Positions 25,521 through 34,242 of a DNA stretch of 64,000 bases are shown piece by piece. This stretch comes from DATFTF01 sp963825175 (lineage in GTDB: Bacteria; Acidobacteriota; Thermoanaerobaculia; UBA5066; Gp7-AA6). How positions within the stretch are numbered: position 1 is the first letter of the stretch; every line of letters begins with the position of its first letter. The notes under the pieces were generated by a model that had not been told where the DNA came from, ran no database searches, and worked only from the letters and a program-made list of their open reading frames with translations. The stretch is taken from positions 248,001-312,000 of the forward strand of contig CAWGSA010000003.1 in the NCBI GenBank assembly GCA_963825175.1. The letters are read 5' to 3'. The translations under genes were made by a program, and so were the position numbers.

Positions 25521-28334
25521 CTAGCGGGCCGAGTACGGCCGCGGCCCGGCGGCGGGCTGACCGGCCGAAGGTCTGCCCGCTGGTGCCGACGGCGCCTCGC
25601 GTGCCTCTCGAACGATAGGCGGATGAGTGCGAGTCAGATAGCCCTTGTCGGTCTGGTAGCCCCTGGGAGCGATCGTCGCGACCCACGGAGCGGGAGGAGC
25701 AACAGGAGGCTGCGCCTCGGCGTGGACGTGGATCGGCAGGGACTCTCGGTTGTCCCAGGGATTGTCGCGTCGATAGTCGGCCATGAGCGAGCGCGCCGTC
25801 TCGTCTTCCTTGTACTTGCGATAGGCGGCATCCTCCGCCGCGGCGCGGGCGCGGTCGCCCGTCGCACGGTAGACGCGCATCAGGTTGTAGTGGGCGGTCA
25901 GGTCTTCGGAGTCGATCGCCAGGGTCTTCTGATAGGCCTCGACCGCCTGCGGGTAGCGCGCCGCAAGCCATTCGACCGAGCCGAGGTTGTTCCAGGCAAC
26001 CCGGTCGAGCGGGAACTTCGCGAGGACCCGACGCAGGTCCCGCTCCGCGTCGTCGAGCCGGCCCTCGTCCTTCTCGACCTGCGCGCGGAAGAAGGCGGTC
26101 TTGAGCCAGCCGGGCCGCCGCTCCTCCGCCTGCGCCAACGATGCCTTGGCATCTTCCAGGCGACCCTCCGCGATCTCCACCCTGGCGCGGTTCAAAGGGC
26201 CGTCCGGCTTTTCCGGCGCCAACTCCGCGACTTTCGTCCAGGCCCGAGCCGCGCCCCTGTAGTCGCCCTGAAGGAAAAGCCCGATGCCGTAGTCGTTCCA
26301 GCGGAGCCAGGGTGCATCACTGTTGCCGCGGGGGGCTTTCATTCCCCCCCTCTCCCCCTCACCCACTCTCCCCCTCTGAGTGTCGGAGGGGGCGAGGGGA
26401 CGAGTGGGGGAGGGGGCGATGACCGGGAGTCGTACCGTGTCGCTCGCCAGCGTCGTCACCGGCAGGGAGGGGACGGACGGACCGAGGGCGAACGTCTCGT
26501 AGTCGCGCGAGAACTTGCGGTAATGCACGCCGGCGGAAATCTCGATCGAGCCCGCGGCGTCATTGGGAACGTGGAGGCGATAGTGGACCACGCGGTCCGC
26601 GCCCGGCCCGATGCCGTTGTTGTAAAGCGGCACGTGGATGTCCTGCGGCTGCCGCCGGTCCATGTGGTTTCCGTCGTGGTCGATCAGGAACGTCGTCAGC
26701 ATGTCCGCGGCCGGATCGAGCCGTCCGGCCGCGTCGAGCGTTCCGCTCTGGAAGAATTCCCTGCCCGGTCGATCCTGCGCTTCGAGCGAGACCCAGGTCT
26801 CGTTCGAGTCGGCCGTGCCGTTGGTGTACGGATGCCCGACCCCGCGGGTGCGCACCACGACTTCCAGATCCAACGTCTCCCCGGGCGCGACCGCGGGCGG
26901 AGAATCTCCGATGACCTGCAGGTCGTTCCCACGCCGGATGGCGAAGAGGTCGACGGTCAGGACCTTGTTCGTGAGGAACGCGCGGATGCGATCCTGTGTC
27001 TCTCGATCGCCGCGCACGAAAGGCAGCGCTGTGTTGGCGGCCGGAAAGAGATGGTCGTGCAGGAAGCCCTTCTGGTTGCCGAATTCGTCGGACCGGTACG
27101 GGGGCAGATGGCAGTCGCGGCAGGCCTTGGGCTGCGGCGGGTCGTAGAACGAGCGCACCGCTCTCCCCGACACTCCCGAGTCGTACCAGCTGTCGTAGTG
27201 ATCCTGGCCCCGCATCCAACGGTAGCTGTTCAGGGCCGGGATGAGCGCCACCTTGTGGCACGCCGAGCAGAACTCGGCGGTCCGCATGACCGGTTTCAGG
27301 AAGGTCTTGCGGTGGAGCGAAGGTTCCATCCGGATCAGGAGGTGGTTGATGGCGAGGAGCGTCTTGTTCCTGGAGAACGCGAAGGGGTATTGCTTGGACT
27401 CCTCGATGACGTAGGAGCCGTTTCCCTTGAGGTCCTTGACTTCGGTGATCGAGTGGCAGGACATGCAGGTCAAGCCCTGCTGCGCCTCCCACTGATCGTA
27501 GGAGAACTTGGCCTGGGTCGCCGTCCCCATCTGGCCGGTGAAGAGCACGACGGGGTCGTGGCAGCCCGAGCACCACTTGGTGCGCTCACGCCCGACCTCG
27601 TCGGCCATCAGCTCCACGCTTTTTCGGTAGAAGGGATTGTTGAAGGAGGAGAATCGGTGGGCCGAACGCTCCCATTCGTGGAACGAGTTCGGATGGCATC
27701 CCTGGCAGTAGTCGTTGGCCGCGAGCTTCTTGCCGTCGAGCAGACCCTGGTCGAACGTCTCCGAAGACGAAGGGAAGAAGACCGTGTCTCCATTGACGTT
27801 GACGATGCGCTTGGGCGGCTTCTCCATCTTCGCCACGATCCCCATGGCGGCCAGGAAGACGGCCACCGCGCCTCCCCATGCGAAGAAGCGCCGGAACTGA
27901 AGCTGATGGGTGTGGGCGCGGCGGTGGAGGATGAAGGCGGCGAGCGCGAGCGGCACGGAGAGGACGTGCGCCAGCCAGACCGGCCGGTTGTGCAGCGTCG
28001 CGCCTCGAAAGACCATGAACGTTCCGGTACTCACGCAGATCACGGCGAGAGTGAAGATGCCGAGGCCGGCGGCCTTGGCCCGCTTGTTCCACATCCGGAT
28101 CATTCGCTTTGCGTGCGTCAGGGCGAAGACGAAGAAGGGAATCGCGATGGCGATCCCCAGCGCCAGGTGGAGCAGGAGCATGGCGTAGAAGAAGCTCGTG
28201 TCGCGAGTGAACGCGAACAGGTAGATCGCGTTGGCCGCGATGAGGCCCAGAGGGATCAGCAGGATCCGATAGAGGCGTCGTTGCCAGGGACGCAGGACGC
28301 CGGAAGGCGCCCGCGAACTGTCCGGACCGGTCAC
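25521..28334 (-). CDS. membrane-anchored pentahaem c-type cytochrome with C-terminal TPRs
   Basis: 937 residues from a GTG start. The first 165 residues contain four or five transmembrane helices with histidines in or near them (LLLHLALGIAIAI, LAHVLSVPLALAAFILH), so a haem b is possible. Five CxxCH sites follow: CQGCH, CSGCH, CMSCH, CSACH, CRDCH. A beta-rich region with GHPYTNGTADSNETWVSLEA comes next, then 5-6 TPR units (WNNLGSVEWLAARYPQAVEA). A C-rich/G-rich hairpin repeat is translated in frame between the beta region and the TPRs (26344-26418). It probably moves electrons at the periplasmic face. The FG-GAP lipoprotein gene downstream is a likely partner. The catalytic role is unknown. 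Confidence 0.85.
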   Translation of the reverse strand: MTGPDSSRAPSGVLRPWQRRLYRILLIPLGLIAANAIYLFAFTRDTSFFYAMLLLHLALGIAIAIPFFVFALTHAKRMIRMWNKRAKAAGLGIFTLAVICVSTGTFMVFRGATLHNRPVWLAHVLSVPLALAAFILHRRAHTHQLQFRRFFAWGGAVAVFLAAMGIVAKMEKPPKRIVNVNGDTVFFPSSSETFDQGLLDGKKLAANDYCQGCHPNSFHEWERSAHRFSSFNNPFYRKSVELMADEVGRERTKWCSGCHDPVVLFTGQMGTATQAKFSYDQWEAQQGLTCMSCHSITEVKDLKGNGSYVIEESKQYPFAFSRNKTLLAINHLLIRMEPSLHRKTFLKPVMRTAEFCSACHKVALIPALNSYRWMRGQDHYDSWYDSGVSGRAVRSFYDPPQPKACRDCHLPPYRSDEFGNQKGFLHDHLFPAANTALPFVRGDRETQDRIRAFLTNKVLTVDLFAIRRGNDLQVIGDSPPAVAPGETLDLEVVVRTRGVGHPYTNGTADSNETWVSLEAQDRPGREFFQSGTLDAAGRLDPAADMLTTFLIDHDGNHMDRRQPQDIHVPLYNNGIGPGADRVVHYRLHVPNDAAGSIEISAGVHYRKFSRDYETFALGPSVPSLPVTTLASDTVRLPVIAPSPTRPLAPSDTQRGRVGEGERGGMKAPRGNSDAPWLRWNDYGIGLFLQGDYRGAARAWTKVAELAPEKPDGPLNRARVEIAEGRLEDAKASLAQAEERRPGWLKTAFFRAQVEKDEGRLDDAERDLRRVLAKFPLDRVAWNNLGSVEWLAARYPQAVEAYQKTLAIDSEDLTAHYNLMRVYRATGDRARAAAEDAAYRKYKEDETARSLMADYRRDNPWDNRESLPIHVHAEAQPPVAPPAPWVATIAPRGYQTDKGYLTRTHPPIVREAREAPSAPAGRPSAGQPAAGPRPYSAR
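26344..26418. repeat. C-rich/G-rich hairpin repeat inside the cytochrome gene
   Basis: A left arm of C-rich blocks (CCTCTCCCCCTCACCCACTC) is followed by a right arm of G-rich blocks (GGAGGGGGCGAGGGGACGAG), making an imperfect inverted repeat. The same style of element occurs between genes at 31827-31914 and 58274-58363. Here it is read through in frame as a Pro/Arg/Gly linker (PSPTRPLAPSDTQRGRVGEG). Confidence 0.65.
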
Positions 28335-28366
28335 GCCGCGATTCTACCGGTCGCCTTCGCTGCGGG

Positions 28367-28439
28367 AAAGGGTCTGCGCCTTTGGCGCACCGGCCGTCGG
28401 CTCGCCCGGATGCGGGCTCGACCGCCGGCCTGACCCTTT
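28367..28439 (+). ncRNA. three-way-junction element, copy A
   Basis: Closing stem AAAGGGTC / GACCCTTT. Hairpin 1 is TGCGCC-ttt-GGCGCA. Hairpin 2 is GGCCGTCGG / CCGCCGGCC (one mismatch) enclosing CTCG, an inner CCC/GGG stem with loop GGATGC, and CTCGA. It lies 3' of the subtilase gene and 5' of the cytochrome gene, antisense to both. The type is assigned on structure only; a DNA-level palindromic repeat is equally possible. Confidence 0.55.
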
Positions 28440-28489
28440 GCCTGCGCTCCGGCTCCCCGCGGGGCTCCGTGTCTTCGTGCTTTCGCAAC

Positions 28490-28530
28490 GCGACCAAGTT
28501 TCGCGGACTGGATCCGCGAAACGACTCGCG
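28490..28530. repeat. 41-bp palindromic repeat, copy 1
   Basis: The core TTTCGCGGA-ctgga-TCCGCGAAA has perfect 9-bp arms, inside a 41-bp block identical to 34057-34097. It sits 9 bp from the stop of the subtilase gene and beside copy A of the three-way-junction element. Confidence 0.85.
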
Positions 28531-28538
28531 ACGCGACG

Positions 28539-31500
28539 TTACTGGGCCGGCATGTAGATGGCGTCGCCGGACTTGTTGTCGACGGCCGTGGCGTAGGGAA
28601 GAATGCGTCCGCCTCCGCCCTGTATCAGGAACTGGAGATAGAGATTGCTGGCGGTGGCCGACGTCCCGAGCAGATCCCCGACCGAGGCCTGGAAGGTGGC
28701 GTTGGGACCCACCGAGTAGGTGCTCGATCCCAACACCGCCCCCGTGTCGCCGCTCACGACCGTGACCAGGACCGTGGCCGGCGCGCCCGCCACCTCGGTG
28801 AACCCGAAGTTGGAACGGTAGCCCGACAGGCCCGTGGTCTGGTCGATCTGGATCGCCGTCGCGGTGACGCCCGAGCCGATGGCGGTCGAGGCCGGCACGC
28901 CCGGCACCGAATATCCGAACGTTCCGCCGAACTTCTCGACATACGTCCGCGTCGAGACCGCCAGCCGCGCCGGGGCGCTCGGGTGGATCCGGAGGCCGGC
29001 CGCCGACGGATCGGCCAGACCGAACTCAGTGGCCAGAAAATCCACCTTCTCCAGCGTCTGGCCCGGTCCGAGCGTGTACGTGCGCGGAGTCGGAGCCGCT
29101 CCGCTGATCAGGAGCGGGAGGAGCGAGACGGTGAGCGTCACGGGCTGGGCGTCGAGGTTGGTCACGTCGAGGTTGGTCTTGAAGAAGTCTCCGTTGGCGC
29201 CGGTCACGTGCGCACTCTGCGGCACGATGACGTCCTCGGAGGAAGGCGTGGCCGCCACGGCTGACTGGAAGCTGCCGTCGCCGGTCACGTCGTCCACGTA
29301 CGTCGCGAAGGGGAGGATGCGCCCAACCGGGCTGACGACGGTGAAGTCGGCCCGGAAGTTCGTGGTGTTCGCCAGGCCCTGGTCGCGGATGACGTCGGTG
29401 ATCAGGAACGTCGTGTTCGCGTCGGCCGATCGCGTGGTCGAGGCGAGCAGGACTCCGGCCGCATCCCGCAGGTCGATCCGCACGGTCACCGGAGACCCGG
29501 ACACCTCCGTGAATCCGACGTTGGTGTGGAATTGCGAAGTCTTGGCCAGCCCGTTGGCCGTGGCCGTCGCGCTCCCGGCAGCGATGCCCGATGCATTCGA
29601 CGCGCTCGGCACGAACAGGCCGAACGTCCCGTTGTCTCCACGGGTATACGCCCGGCTGGTCGCCAGGAAATTCGCGTCGGTTCCGACGACCGTCATCGGA
29701 CCGATCGTGTCCTCGTAGCCGAAGAGGGAGGTGACGACGTCGTTCAAGGCGAGAACGCGCCCAGGGCCGATCGTCTGCGTCACGGCCACCGCCGACGAGC
29801 CGTTCTGGCCGGCCGGGACGTAGTAGAGCGAGAACGGGCGGGCTGCGGACGCCGGATTGTAGATGCGCAGGTCGCTGAAGAAGAGCTTCGTTCCGAAGAC
29901 GTGCGCGACCACCGGAAGGACGGAGGCGGGAGCGGCTTCCGGGATCGCCTGGACCGGCAGCGCGGGAACGAGCGTCACCGAGAAGTTGCGGATCTTGCCA
30001 GCCACGCCGGAGACCAGGTCTTCGACGCGCAGGGTCCAGATTCCGTTGGCCGCGCGGCCCTGAAACACGCCGAGCGACTGCGCCGTCGGTTCAGTCTTTC
30101 CGTAGATCGCGTTGATGGGATGCTGCGGGAGGCCCGTCGCGTTCTGCAGGACAACGGACGTGCCGTCGGGCCCCACCAGGGTCAGCTGCAGCTGCTCGGG
30201 GTTCGAGTGATCAACCTCCACCCAAGCTTGCACGCCGGCAATCGAGCCGGTGAATCCCGAGATGGTCACGGTCGCCGTCGCGGAGCCCGTCCCGTCGGGA
30301 ATCGGGATCCCTGGTCCGGTGAAAGAGGCGAAACTTCCCGCCGCCGCCTGCACGGCGGCCAGAGTGTCGATCCGCGGGGTCGTGACGTTGTCGCGGGGAT
30401 CCTGGATCGGCTTGCCGGTGGACCGCAGGACGCCCAGCAGACCGGCCGCGGTCAGGTCGGGGCGAGCCTGCTTGAGCAGGGCCACGGCGCCCGAGACCGC
30501 CGGCGTCGAGGCCGACGTGCCGTGGAAGACCGAGGAGAAGCCGCCCTTGTCCGCAACAGTCCAGAACGCGCCCGGGGCCAGCAGCGAGAGGTTGGTGTTC
30601 GAATTGGAGAAGCAGGCGATCTGGTCGGGAACCACCGGCTGGTCCACGCACTGCGTGCCGCCGCTGCCGTCGGACCACGCCACGCGGCTGTGCGAGTCGG
30701 GATAGACGGCTCCGACCGATACGGCGGACGAGATGCAGGCGGGGATCGACAGGGCGTTGATGGTGCCGTCGTTGCCGCCCGCCGTGACGACGAGGATCCC
30801 CGCGGCGGTCGCGGTGTCGATCGCGGTCGCGTAGGGCGTCTCCGTCGCGTCGCAGTAGCCGTGGTCGGCCCCGTCGCCGAAGGAGCCGCCCAGGGAGAGG
30901 TTGATCGCGGCGATCGAGAATGCCGCCTGGTTCATGACCGCATAGTTGATCCCGGCCAGGATGTCGGAGTCGAACGCCTGGTCCTTGCAGGTCCCGTTGC
31001 CGGGGTCCTGCGAGGAGAAGACCTTGACCGCCACGATGCGCGCTCCCGGAGCGACGCCGGTCGGACCGGCGACGACGCCGGCGACTTCCGTCCCGTGTCC
31101 CTCGCAGTCCATGGGGTCGCTGTCCTTGTCGGCCGTGTCGGTGCCGCCGATCACCTTCGCGTTGGGAAAACCTCCGCCGCCCAGAGTGGAGATCGTGTAG
31201 TCGACGCCTGTGTCCAGAACGGCGATCGACTGTCCCGAGCCCGTGTAGCCGAGGTTGTTGGTCTGATCGCTGTGAATCAGCAGTTGCGCACTCTGCGGCG
31301 TGACCTGGAGCAGCCTCTTGGTCCCGTCGAGCTCCACCCATAAGACGTCCGGACGGTTGGCCAGCTCGACGGCCCCCTTGGCGGTCGCAACTCCGGCCAC
31401 GATCGAGAAGCTCTCGTAGTAGTGGCGCGTTCGGAAGACCTGCTCGGGAAAGGCGCCCGCCAGACGGCGTTGCGCGGCCAGCCGCACGACGCGGCGAGCC

Positions 31501-31730
31501 GGCTCACCGGCCGGATCGGGGTGGAGGAGAAGCGCGTGGGCCGAGGGCGTTCCGTCGGCGAGTCCGACGAGGACACGAATCTCGGAAGCGCCGCTCTGGA
31601 GTTGGCGCAACAAGCGGGGGGTCGCCCGCGGCGCGTCCGCCGCCGAGATCTGGGGAGACAGGGCGCGCGCCGCCGACGCACCGGCCACAAAGACGAAACA
31701 AGCTGTCAGGAAATTGTTCAGTCGTTGCAT
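28539..31730 (-). CDS. secreted subtilisin-family (S8) serine protease
   Basis: 1063 residues with a signal peptide (FLTACFVFVAGASA), an inhibitor-like propeptide (about 50-150) and an S8 domain whose triad is D173 (AVLDTGVDY), H212 (CEGHGTEVAG) and S406 (FHGTSASTPA). A proprotein-convertase-like P domain follows near 470-590 (VQAWVEVDHSNPEQLQLTLVGP, shortened: VDHSNPEQLQLTLVGPDGT). The C-terminal 450 residues are beta-rich repeats with the pattern RILPFATYVDDVTGDGSFQ / RILPYATAVDNKSGDAIYM, probably for surface attachment or substrate binding. It is exported, probably by Sec. Five or more cysteines near the active site may form disulfides. It is transcribed towards the cytochrome gene. Confidence 0.92.
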   Translation of the reverse strand: MQRLNNFLTACFVFVAGASAARALSPQISAADAPRATPRLLRQLQSGASEIRVLVGLADGTPSAHALLLHPDPAGEPARRVVRLAAQRRLAGAFPEQVFRTRHYYESFSIVAGVATAKGAVELANRPDVLWVELDGTKRLLQVTPQSAQLLIHSDQTNNLGYTGSGQSIAVLDTGVDYTISTLGGGGFPNAKVIGGTDTADKDSDPMDCEGHGTEVAGVVAGPTGVAPGARIVAVKVFSSQDPGNGTCKDQAFDSDILAGINYAVMNQAAFSIAAINLSLGGSFGDGADHGYCDATETPYATAIDTATAAGILVVTAGGNDGTINALSIPACISSAVSVGAVYPDSHSRVAWSDGSGGTQCVDQPVVPDQIACFSNSNTNLSLLAPGAFWTVADKGGFSSVFHGTSASTPAVSGAVALLKQARPDLTAAGLLGVLRSTGKPIQDPRDNVTTPRIDTLAAVQAAAGSFASFTGPGIPIPDGTGSATATVTISGFTGSIAGVQAWVEVDHSNPEQLQLTLVGPDGTSVVLQNATGLPQHPINAIYGKTEPTAQSLGVFQGRAANGIWTLRVEDLVSGVAGKIRNFSVTLVPALPVQAIPEAAPASVLPVVAHVFGTKLFFSDLRIYNPASAARPFSLYYVPAGQNGSSAVAVTQTIGPGRVLALNDVVTSLFGYEDTIGPMTVVGTDANFLATSRAYTRGDNGTFGLFVPSASNASGIAAGSATATANGLAKTSQFHTNVGFTEVSGSPVTVRIDLRDAAGVLLASTTRSADANTTFLITDVIRDQGLANTTNFRADFTVVSPVGRILPFATYVDDVTGDGSFQSAVAATPSSEDVIVPQSAHVTGANGDFFKTNLDVTNLDAQPVTLTVSLLPLLISGAAPTPRTYTLGPGQTLEKVDFLATEFGLADPSAAGLRIHPSAPARLAVSTRTYVEKFGGTFGYSVPGVPASTAIGSGVTATAIQIDQTTGLSGYRSNFGFTEVAGAPATVLVTVVSGDTGAVLGSSTYSVGPNATFQASVGDLLGTSATASNLYLQFLIQGGGGRILPYATAVDNKSGDAIYMPAQ

Positions 31731-31826
31731 AACTCTCTTCCCGGAATGACGAAACCCGGACGCGGCAGTCTACGCGAAAAGAGGGCTGTGGTGAAGCTCG
31801 AGTCACGCCGGGCACTCTCGGCAACA

Positions 31827-31914
31827 CCCCGTCTCCCCGTCGCCCGGTCCCCCCGTCCGAGTCCTGGTGCGAGAGGGAGAAGGGGATAGGGGGCGGTGGG
31901 GAGGGGGGACGGGG
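31827..31914. repeat. C-rich/G-rich hairpin repeat between divergent genes
   Basis: The C-rich arm (CCCCGTCTCCCCGTCGCCCG...) and the G-rich arm (GGGGGCGGTGGGGAGGGGGG...) are separated by about 13 bases. It occupies the 213-bp divergent region between the protease and lpxH, where no confident promoter could be picked out. Confidence 0.65.
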
Positions 31915-31943
31915 CATCATGCGGACTCGGGTAGTCTTGGGAC

Positions 31944-32654
31944 ATGAGGGCCGTTTTCGCGGATTGCCACGTCGGGCGGCGGCCCGACGACGACGGCCCC
32001 TTCCTCGAGGCCCTCGATCGGACGGCGCGCCAGGGCGCCGAGTCCATATCTCTCCTGGGCGATATCTTCCACTTCTTCATTGCGCATCCCAAGTTCGAGA
32101 CACCGGCCATCGGACGATTCCTTCGGAAGGTGGAGGAGCTGGCGGGCCGGGGGGTGCCGGTCACGTACGTGGAAGGGAATCGGGACTTCTTCCTCCGAGG
32201 CTCCTATGTCGAGCATCTCTTCGGGCAGGTCTGCGACGAGGAGACGTTCGTGCAGGGAGGGAAAAGGTTCCTCCTGACCCACGGCGATCTCTTGAATGAG
32301 TCCGATCTCCCTTACCGCTTCTGGCGCCTTCTCTCCAAGAACCGGATTTCCCGATTCGCTCTGGATTTCGTGCCGAAAGAAACCGGGAATCGACTGGTGT
32401 GGAAAACGGAAGCGCGCCTCTACCGCTCCAACTTCAAGCACAAGCAGCGCTTGCCTGTGGAGATGATCCGGAGGTTTGCCGAGCGTCGCGTCGCCCGGGG
32501 CGTCGACGTGCTCCTGCTGGGGCACTTCCACAAATCGTGGTCCGAACAGGTGGACGGCGGCCGGGTGGAGATCCTTCCAGCGTTCGTCGATGAGCGGCGG
32601 TGGATGGAAATCGACGAGAGTGGCGACACGAAGCTGGTGGCGTTGGAGAATTGA
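31944..32654 (+). CDS. lpxH: UDP-2,3-diacylglucosamine diphosphatase
   Basis: A 236-residue metallophosphoesterase. Metal-binding blocks in order: FADCHVG (D-x-H), LLGDIFHFF, VEGNRDFFL (the LpxH form of GNHD), LTHGD, and LLGHFHKS. The length and the GNRDF motif match LpxH. It hydrolyses UDP-2,3-diacyl-GlcN to lipid X and UMP at the inner membrane face in lipid A synthesis, so the cell should make LPS. The TGA stop lies within the first unit of an 8-bp repeat array. aroA follows 68 bp later on the same strand. Confidence 0.9.
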   Translation: MRAVFADCHVGRRPDDDGPFLEALDRTARQGAESISLLGDIFHFFIAHPKFETPAIGRFLRKVEELAGRGVPVTYVEGNRDFFLRGSYVEHLFGQVCDEETFVQGGKRFLLTHGDLLNESDLPYRFWRLLSKNRISRFALDFVPKETGNRLVWKTEARLYRSNFKHKQRLPVEMIRRFAERRVARGVDVLLLGHFHKSWSEQVDGGRVEILPAFVDERRWMEIDESGDTKLVALEN

Positions 32655-32718
32655 TTCATTGATCCATTGAGTCATTGTGAGATCGGGACTCAATGAGTCA
32701 ATGATTCAATGACTCAAT
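32650..32718. repeat. inverted 8-bp repeat arrays between lpxH and aroA
   Basis: The left arm is ATTGATTC, ATTGATCC, ATTGAGTC, ATTGTGAG. The right arm is ACTCAATG, AGTCAATG, ATTCAATG, ACTCAAT. The arms are reverse-complementary in pattern, so the whole spacer can fold into one hairpin. The lpxH stop (32652-32654) is in the first unit, and aroA starts 4 bp after the last, leaving no usual ribosome site. Confidence 0.8.
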
Positions 32719-32722
32719 TCTG

Positions 32723-33997
32723 ATGGATTTTCTCGCCATCCCTCCCGCCTCCGGGGTGCTCGGCGAGATCGAGGCTCCTTCTTCCAAGAGCGCGACCAAC
32801 CGCGCCCTCGTGCTCGCCGCCGTTTCGGAGAGCCCCGTCGAGATCGCGGCGCCCCTGGAATCGGAAGACACGATCGCGCTGCGGCGGTGCCTCGGCGCCA
32901 TGGGAGCGCGCATCGAGGACTCCGAAGCGGGGCTGATCGTCTGCGGTCCTTTGAAAGGGCCCCAGGACTCGGAGGAGCGGCTGGACGCCGGCGAGTCAGG
33001 CACTGCGGCCCGCTTTCTCCTGGCTCTTGCCGGAGTCACGCCGGGACGGTTTCTGGTGACGGGGAGCGCGAGGTTGCGCCAACGACCGGTCCACGAGCTC
33101 ATGGAGGCGCTTGCGTCGGGCGGGGCAAGCTTCCAATTCCGCGGGGAGGCCGGGGTCCTGCCCGTGGCCGTGGACGGGTCCCATTGGCGTGGAGGCTCCC
33201 TGCGCGTTGATGCCTCGAGATCGAGCCAGTTCCTGTCCGCCCTGCTCCTGGCCGGGGTGGCGGCGCCGGAGGGCTTGGAGATCGCGGCCACGGGAGACGT
33301 GGCCTCCGCTCCCTACGTGGCGCTCACTCTCCAGTCTCTTCGCGACTTCGGGCACCGCGTGAGCGATGGGCCGCGGTTCCGCGTTTCCCGGGGCGACCGA
33401 TCGCCTCGGCGTTATGAGGTGCCCGGCGATTACTCGTCGGCCGTTGCGCTGTTGGCCGCCGCCGGAGTTGTCGGCGGCTGGGTCCGGGTCCGCGGCCTGG
33501 CCTGGCCGGCGGTCGACGCCGACGCCCTGGCGCTTCCGGTTCTCGAAGCGATGGGCGTTTCGATCGATGCGTCCGCCGGAGCCGTCCGCGCGGAACGCCG
33601 CCCCCCGCTGCGGCCGGTGTCCGTCCGAGCCACGGATTTTCCCGACGCCGTGCCGGCCCTCGCCGCCCTATCCGCTTTCGCCGAGGGGGAGAGCCGTTTC
33701 GAAGGGATCGGTCATCTTCGTCTCAAGGAGAGCGACCGGATCGAGTCGCTCGTGCGGTTGTTGACGGAAGCGGGCGGGAACGCTCGCGGGGAGCCGGACG
33801 CGCTTCGGGTTCGCGGTCCGATCCTCCCGGGGAATGGTCTCCCACGGAGACTGCCGACTGCCAACGACCACCGGATCGCCATGGCCGGCGCGCTGCTGTC
33901 GTTGGGGTTGCCCTCTCTGTTGCTGGAGAATCCCGGCTGCGTCGCCAAGTCGTATCCGGATTTCTTCCGTGACCTGGAGAGAATCGTCCGAAGATGA
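32723..33997 (+). CDS. aroA: 3-phosphoshikimate 1-carboxyvinyltransferase (EPSP synthase)
   Basis: 424 residues, full length. Landmarks: SSKSATNRALVLAA near the N-terminus (shikimate-3-phosphate site), LDAGESGTAARFLLALAG, SSQFLSALLLAG, the LRLKESDRIESL block, and ANDHRIAMAGALLSLG. It catalyses the sixth step of the shikimate pathway, joining PEP to shikimate-3-phosphate in the cytoplasm. It is co-directional with lpxH across an 8-bp repeat hairpin that occupies the ribosome-binding position, so its expression may depend on that structure. Confidence 0.95.
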   Translation: MDFLAIPPASGVLGEIEAPSSKSATNRALVLAAVSESPVEIAAPLESEDTIALRRCLGAMGARIEDSEAGLIVCGPLKGPQDSEERLDAGESGTAARFLLALAGVTPGRFLVTGSARLRQRPVHELMEALASGGASFQFRGEAGVLPVAVDGSHWRGGSLRVDASRSSQFLSALLLAGVAAPEGLEIAATGDVASAPYVALTLQSLRDFGHRVSDGPRFRVSRGDRSPRRYEVPGDYSSAVALLAAAGVVGGWVRVRGLAWPAVDADALALPVLEAMGVSIDASAGAVRAERRPPLRPVSVRATDFPDAVPALAALSAFAEGESRFEGIGHLRLKESDRIESLVRLLTEAGGNARGEPDALRVRGPILPGNGLPRRLPTANDHRIAMAGALLSLGLPSLLLENPGCVAKSYPDFFRDLERIVRR

Positions 33998-34056
33998 GGC
34001 GGGTAACAGGAGGCCCTTTCTCGTCACCTGTCACTCGTCATCTCCCCCCCCGCGGC

Positions 34057-34097
34057 GCGACCAAGTTTCGCGGACTGGATCCGCGAAACGACTCGCG
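34057..34097. repeat. 41-bp palindromic repeat, copy 2
   Basis: Identical over 41 bp to 28490-28530 (core TTTCGCGGA-ctgga-TCCGCGAAA). It lies in the 245-bp gap between aroA and the sigma-54 activator, next to copy B of the three-way-junction element. A short TCAnnnn heptamer run (34024-34044) precedes it. Nothing else was recognised in this gap. Confidence 0.85.
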
Positions 34098-34113
34098 CCG
34101 CGCGAGCCGGAGC

Positions 34114-34198
34114 GGGGTTTGGCGATCAGGCCGGCGGTCGAGGCCGCATCGGGCCGAGCCGCCGGCCGGTGCGCTCTCAGCGCAGATCGCCAAGCCCC
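34114..34198 (-). ncRNA. three-way-junction element, copy B
   Basis: Closing stem GGGGTTTGGCGATC / GATCGCCAAGCCCC (14 pairs, one G-U). Hairpin 1 is TGCGCT-ctc-AGCGCA (palindromic, perfect). Hairpin 2 is GGCCGGCGG / CCGCCGGCC (perfect) with CTCG, inner GCC/GGC, loop CGATGC, and CTCGA. The stems differ from copies A, C and D but stay paired. It is antisense to the flanking genes. Confidence 0.6.
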
Positions 34199-34242
34199 GC
34201 GCAGGCGAGGGTATATGATCCCGCGCACTCTCAACCGCACGC

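Noticed and set aside
26344..26418. Frameshift or assembly error in the cytochrome gene
   Set aside because: The frame is continuous on both sides, and the two parts align as cytochrome and TPR in the same frame.
25446..28433. A nearly 1000-codon open frame on the plus strand
   Set aside because: It is antisense to the cytochrome with five CxxCH sites and has no domain signature of its own.
28335..28538. Insertion-sequence remnant explained by the palindromes
   Set aside because: No transposase fragment or target-site duplication is visible. The region is better explained by the repeated structured element plus palindrome.
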